Assembly (NCBI GenBank): GCA_027323595.1
Contig: DAHWBL010000417.1
Location: 1 to 6,070 of the forward strand
Origin: Acetobacteraceae bacterium
Lineage (GTDB): Bacteria; Pseudomonadota; Alphaproteobacteria; Acetobacterales; Acetobacteraceae
Direction: 5' to 3'
Length of the DNA: 6,070 bases
The notes below the pieces were generated by a model that worked only from the letters and a program-made list of their open reading frames with translations, was not told the origin of the DNA and did not search any database. The translations under genes and the position numbers were made by a program. Each line of letters opens with the position of its first letter. The first letter of the stretch is position 1. Below, piece by piece: positions 3,324-6,070 of the stretch.

Positions 3324-6070
3324 TCACTTCCTCCCCCGCGCCGTCCTGCCCGCCGATATCAACGCATCATTGATCTGCGCCGGCGGCAGCCCCAGCGGCA
3401 GCAGCCAGCCCCAGCCGCTCGCGCGAATGCGTTCCGCCGGCGCACCGATGTCGAACGCCATCGCCGGCAGTCCCGCCTGCCAGGCCAGCGTGAGCGTGTA
3501 GCACCAGGTCTCCGGCCAGATCGACGGCACCCAGGCAATGTCGCCCTCCTGGGCGGCGATCAGCCCCGGCGCGTCCGCCTCGGCATAGGCGCCGGTGAGG
3601 CTGCACCAGCCGGTGTCGAGCAGGCGCGCATCGTCGCAACTATGCCCGACCAGCGCGAAGGTGATGCCCAGCCGCCGGTTCGCCGCGTCACGCGCGCAGG
3701 CGAGCACGGTGTCATAGCCCTTCTCGATGCCGATCGCGCCAGGGATCACCACGCGGATCGCCGCATTGGGGTCGGCGCGCGGCACCGGCGGGCGCAGGCT
3801 TTCCACCGCCGGCTCCCAGGCCACCGGCGCGGGCCGGATTTTCGGAAAATGCCGGCGATAGCGCCGCGCCGTGTCGGGCGATGGCGCGATCACCCGCGCG
3901 GCGGTGGCAAGCCGCGGCGCCGAGCGCGCCACCAGCTCGGTCGGCGTGATCGTCTCATCGATGTTGGTGCCACGATCGCGCACGCAGGTCTCGCAGGCCG
4001 CCAGATCAGGCTCGCCGCAATAGCGATCGCCGGGACCGACCAGATTGATACGCGGGCAGAACCATGAATAATCGTGCAGCACCACCTCGCACGGCACGCC
4101 CAGCGCCTCGGGCAGGCCCAGCATGTCGGGATGGTGGCCGATGAAATGATGCAGCTCCACCTCCACCGGGCGGTCCGCGCGGAGCAGCTCCAGCAGCTCG
4201 TTCCATTGTGCCGGCAAGGCGAATTGCAAATTCGGGTATGCCGCCGCGTCGCCCTCATGCACCTGGCAGACGAACTGCGGGCCGATGCGCGCGGGCAGCA
4301 GCACGATCGGGCGCTGTCCCTGCGCGCGGATCGCCGCGGCGCGCTCGGCCACCCGCCGCTTCACCCCGCCCTCGCGCCGATGCGTCATCAGGATCACCGC
4401 GCCCGCCTCGCCCGCCCCGGCCCGCCAGCGCGCCAGATCGATCAGCCGCCGGCCCGGCGCCATCGGATCGCGCGCCACCCAGTCATGGATCACCCGCTCA
4501 TAGCCCGGATGCAGCCGCTCCAGCACTTCGAGATTGCGCGCGATCAGATGCCCCTTGGCGGCACCGAACGAGCGCCCGCCGACGTGGCCCACGAACAGGC
4601 TCGGCAACCCGACATGGCGCCACCCCACCGCGCGCGCGCGCAGGCACCAGTCGTTCTCCTCGCCATAGCCCTGGCCGAACACGTCCTCGCGCAGCCCACC
4701 CACCTGGTCCAGGCAGTCACGGCGCATGTACATGCAAAATCCGATGCCGCTCGGAATATCCACCGGCTCGGCGCCGCTCGCCGCGGCCAGCCGGTCGAGC
4801 CCGACCGTGGCGGCAAGATCAGGCACCGCATTGTCCTCGTTGGGCCGCGGATAGCTCATGATCGTCGCGTCGTTGGACAGCGGCGTGACGCTGCCGATAT
4901 CAGGGGCGGCGAGGGCGGCGGCGCGCAGCCGCTCCAGCCACCCCGGCGGCACCAGCGTGTCGGAATTGAGCAGCACCACATCCCGCCCGGCGGCCTGGCG
5001 GATGCCCTCGTTGGCGGCTCCGGGAAATCCGCGATTGCGCGCGAGCCGATGCAGAACGATGCGCTTGCGCGCCGCCAGACTGTCCAGCAGCGCGCGCATC
5101 GCCGGCTCGGGCGCGCAATCCTCCACCACCACGATGCGCGCCCCGCGCGGCAGGCTGGCGCGCACGCTGTTGATGCAGGCAAGGGTTTCCTCGACCCCGC
5201 GATAAACCGGGATCACCACGTCCACACCGCGCGCGCGGTCCGCCGGCGCGGTGGGCGCGGCGCCGACCAGCGCGGCGGGAATGCCCGCGGTGGGCAGCGC
5301 CACATCCTCGGCGGCCGGCGCGGCGTCGGCAGGAAACAGCCGCCGCACCTGCTCCACCGCCGCCGCGGCACTGCGTCGTTCCAGCCCCGGATCGAGCGGG
5401 CTGCCATAGAGCGGCCGCCCATCGCCGCCCAGCAGGGTGATCGCGCCCGCGCCGAGCCCGTGCGCCGCCAGCGTCGCCGCATCGATGCGAAAGCCGCGCG
5501 GCCGCGCGCCATAGCGCGGATGATCGACCGCCACCTCCAGATCGGCGGTCCAGCGCAGGCGCATGCCTCCGCCAACCAGGCACAGCTCGGGCGCATGGTC
5601 CGGATCGCCCGGCTGCCAGGCCCAGCCGTCGATCCCGCCATCGCGCGCGGCAACGAACCCCTCCACCCGCGCGATGGCGTCCGGCCGGATCGGACTGCCG
5701 ATCAGCGGCACGCCATCCAGCGTCACCATAACCGCGCGCGCGGACTGCCAGCCAGCCGGCAACATCACCCGCCCGCCGGCGCGCGGCACCGCCACCCGCG
5801 TCTGGTCCACAAAAATCCGCAAGGCCCGCCGCGCCCGCTCCGGCGCCAGGCCGAAACGCAGCTCCCCGGCGGCGGTGAGACCGCACCAGCCCGGCGCGCC
5901 GGACGCCTCCACCACCGCGCCGATCAGCGCCGCGAAGCCCGGCCCGTCCGGAGGAGCCTGGCGATGCAGCAGCGCGGCCAGCTCGTCGCGGGCGATATCG
6001 GCAAAGCCGAAGCGATGCCGCACCGCCGCCAGCAGCACCCACGCGTCGCGCAGATCCTCCAGCCGCGCCA
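3324..6070 (-). CDS. Multidomain glycosyltransferase, GT2 (GT-A) fused to GT4-like (GT-B), N-terminus outside window
   Basis: The stop is TGA, read from 3326-3324. The frame stays open to the right edge, so the true start lies at or beyond 6070. The GTG at 6036-6038 is in frame but has no special support; residue numbers here count from it. Residues 100-215 hold a beta-rich region in which DGVPLIGSPIRP (108-119) and DGRPLYGSPLDP (206-217) look like repeated modules. An Ala/Pro-rich linker follows. Residues 271-535 form a GT2 domain: VDVVIPVYRG, EDCAPE, RNRGFPGAANEG, the DXD-like LLNSD (356-360) and GYGEENDWCLRA (457-468). Residues 546-890 form a GT4-like domain: GGVKRR, cysteines 661, 674, 682 and 685, GAIGIEKGYDTVL (768-779) and SIWPETWCYTL (839-849). 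No membrane segment is seen, so it is probably cytoplasmic or membrane-associated and makes a surface polysaccharide or decorates a protein. Donor and acceptor are unknown. It converges on the catabolic operon and is probably unrelated to it. Confidence 0.92.
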   Translation of the reverse strand, partial: ARLEDLRDAWVLLAAVRHRFGFADIARDELAALLHRQAPPDGPGFAALIGAVVEASGAPGWCGLTAAGELRFGLAPERARRALRIFVDQTRVAVPRAGGRVMLPAGWQSARAVMVTLDGVPLIGSPIRPDAIARVEGFVAARDGGIDGWAWQPGDPDHAPELCLVGGGMRLRWTADLEVAVDHPRYGARPRGFRIDAATLAAHGLGAGAITLLGGDGRPLYGSPLDPGLERRSAAAAVEQVRRLFPADAAPAAEDVALPTAGIPAALVGAAPTAPADRARGVDVVIPVYRGVEETLACINSVRASLPRGARIVVVEDCAPEPAMRALLDSLAARKRIVLHRLARNRGFPGAANEGIRQAAGRDVVLLNSDTLVPPGWLERLRAAALAAPDIGSVTPLSNDATIMSYPRPNEDNAVPDLAATVGLDRLAAASGAEPVDIPSGIGFCMYMRRDCLDQVGGLREDVFGQGYGEENDWCLRARAVGWRHVGLPSLFVGHVGGRSFGAAKGHLIARNLEVLERLHPGYERVIHDWVARDPMAPGRRLIDLARWRAGAGEAGAVILMTHRREGGVKRRVAERAAAIRAQGQRPIVLLPARIGPQFVCQVHEGDAAAYPNLQFALPAQWNELLELLRADRPVEVELHHFIGHHPDMLGLPEALGVPCEVVLHDYSWFCPRINLVGPGDRYCGEPDLAACETCVRDRGTNIDETITPTELVARSAPRLATAARVIAPSPDTARRYRRHFPKIRPAPVAWEPAVESLRPPVPRADPNAAIRVVIPGAIGIEKGYDTVLACARDAANRRLGITFALVGHSCDDARLLDTGWCSLTGAYAEADAPGLIAAQEGDIAWVPSIWPETWCYTLTLAWQAGLPAMAFDIGAPAERIRASGWGWLLPLGLPPAQINDALISAGRTARGRK

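Noticed and set aside
3295..3501. Small plus-strand open frame beginning in the AT-rich gap
   Set aside because: It starts inside the inverted hairpin and runs antisense to the end of the glycosyltransferase. It has no ribosome binding site or recognisable product.
4208..4861. Plus-strand open frame of 217 codons opposite the glycosyltransferase
   Set aside because: The product is a Pro/Arg/Ala/Ser-rich string without fold signals, opposite conserved GT2 motifs.
6036..6038. GTG as the true start of the glycosyltransferase
   Set aside because: The frame continues open to the window edge with plausible helical sequence (RLEDLRDAW) and no ribosome binding site is evident, so the gene is treated as partial.
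4900..6042. Second minus-strand open frame of 380 codons overlapping the glycosyltransferase gene
   Set aside because: It overlaps the recognisable glycosyltransferase in another frame and its product is Gly/Arg/Ala-rich with no domain pattern, so it is a high-GC shadow.

Overview
The window is GC-rich DNA, except for one short AT-rich gap, with tightly packed genes. It looks like a chromosomal segment of an alphaproteobacterium. Two things hint at Acetobacteraceae/Rhodospirillales: the style of the large glycosyltransferase, and hairpins of the TTCTTT...GAAAAAGAA type followed by CAAAAAACTTTT. This placement is an inference from gene style, not from a marker gene.

The left half (1-3223, + strand) is a compact run of co-directional genes that looks catabolic. 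In order it holds: the C-terminal end of a Rieske [2Fe-2S] protein; a small unrecognised helical protein overlapping it; an ACMSD/decarboxylase-type amidohydrolase joined by an ATGA stop/start overlap; an 84-bp gap with a possible promoter and operator-like palindrome; a PIG-L/LmbE-fold protein that closely resembles GalB (4-oxalomesaconate hydratase of gallate degradation) rather than a true deacetylase; and a TetR/AcrR regulator 5 bp further on. Together they suggest oxidation and ring-fission chemistry on an aromatic acid: a Rieske protein for electron transfer, a metal-dependent decarboxylase or hydrolase, a hydratase for an unsaturated dicarboxylate/oxo-acid, and a local ligand-responsive repressor. 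The substrate cannot be read from this window.

The right half (3324-6070, - strand) is one long gene, cut by the window edge. It encodes a multidomain glycosyltransferase: an N-terminal region with two GSP-motif modules, a GT2-type (GT-A) domain, and a GT4-type (GT-B) domain carrying a four-cysteine cluster. It is probably a surface-polysaccharide enzyme unrelated to the catabolic operon.

The two transcription units converge on the AT-rich gap at about 3224-3323. That gap carries two inverted copies of a hairpin-plus-ACTTTT element, joined by a 12-bp long-range stem. It looks like a bidirectional terminator, and its first hairpin includes the stop codon of the tetR-type gene. No tRNA, rRNA, CRISPR array, transposase or prophage gene was seen.
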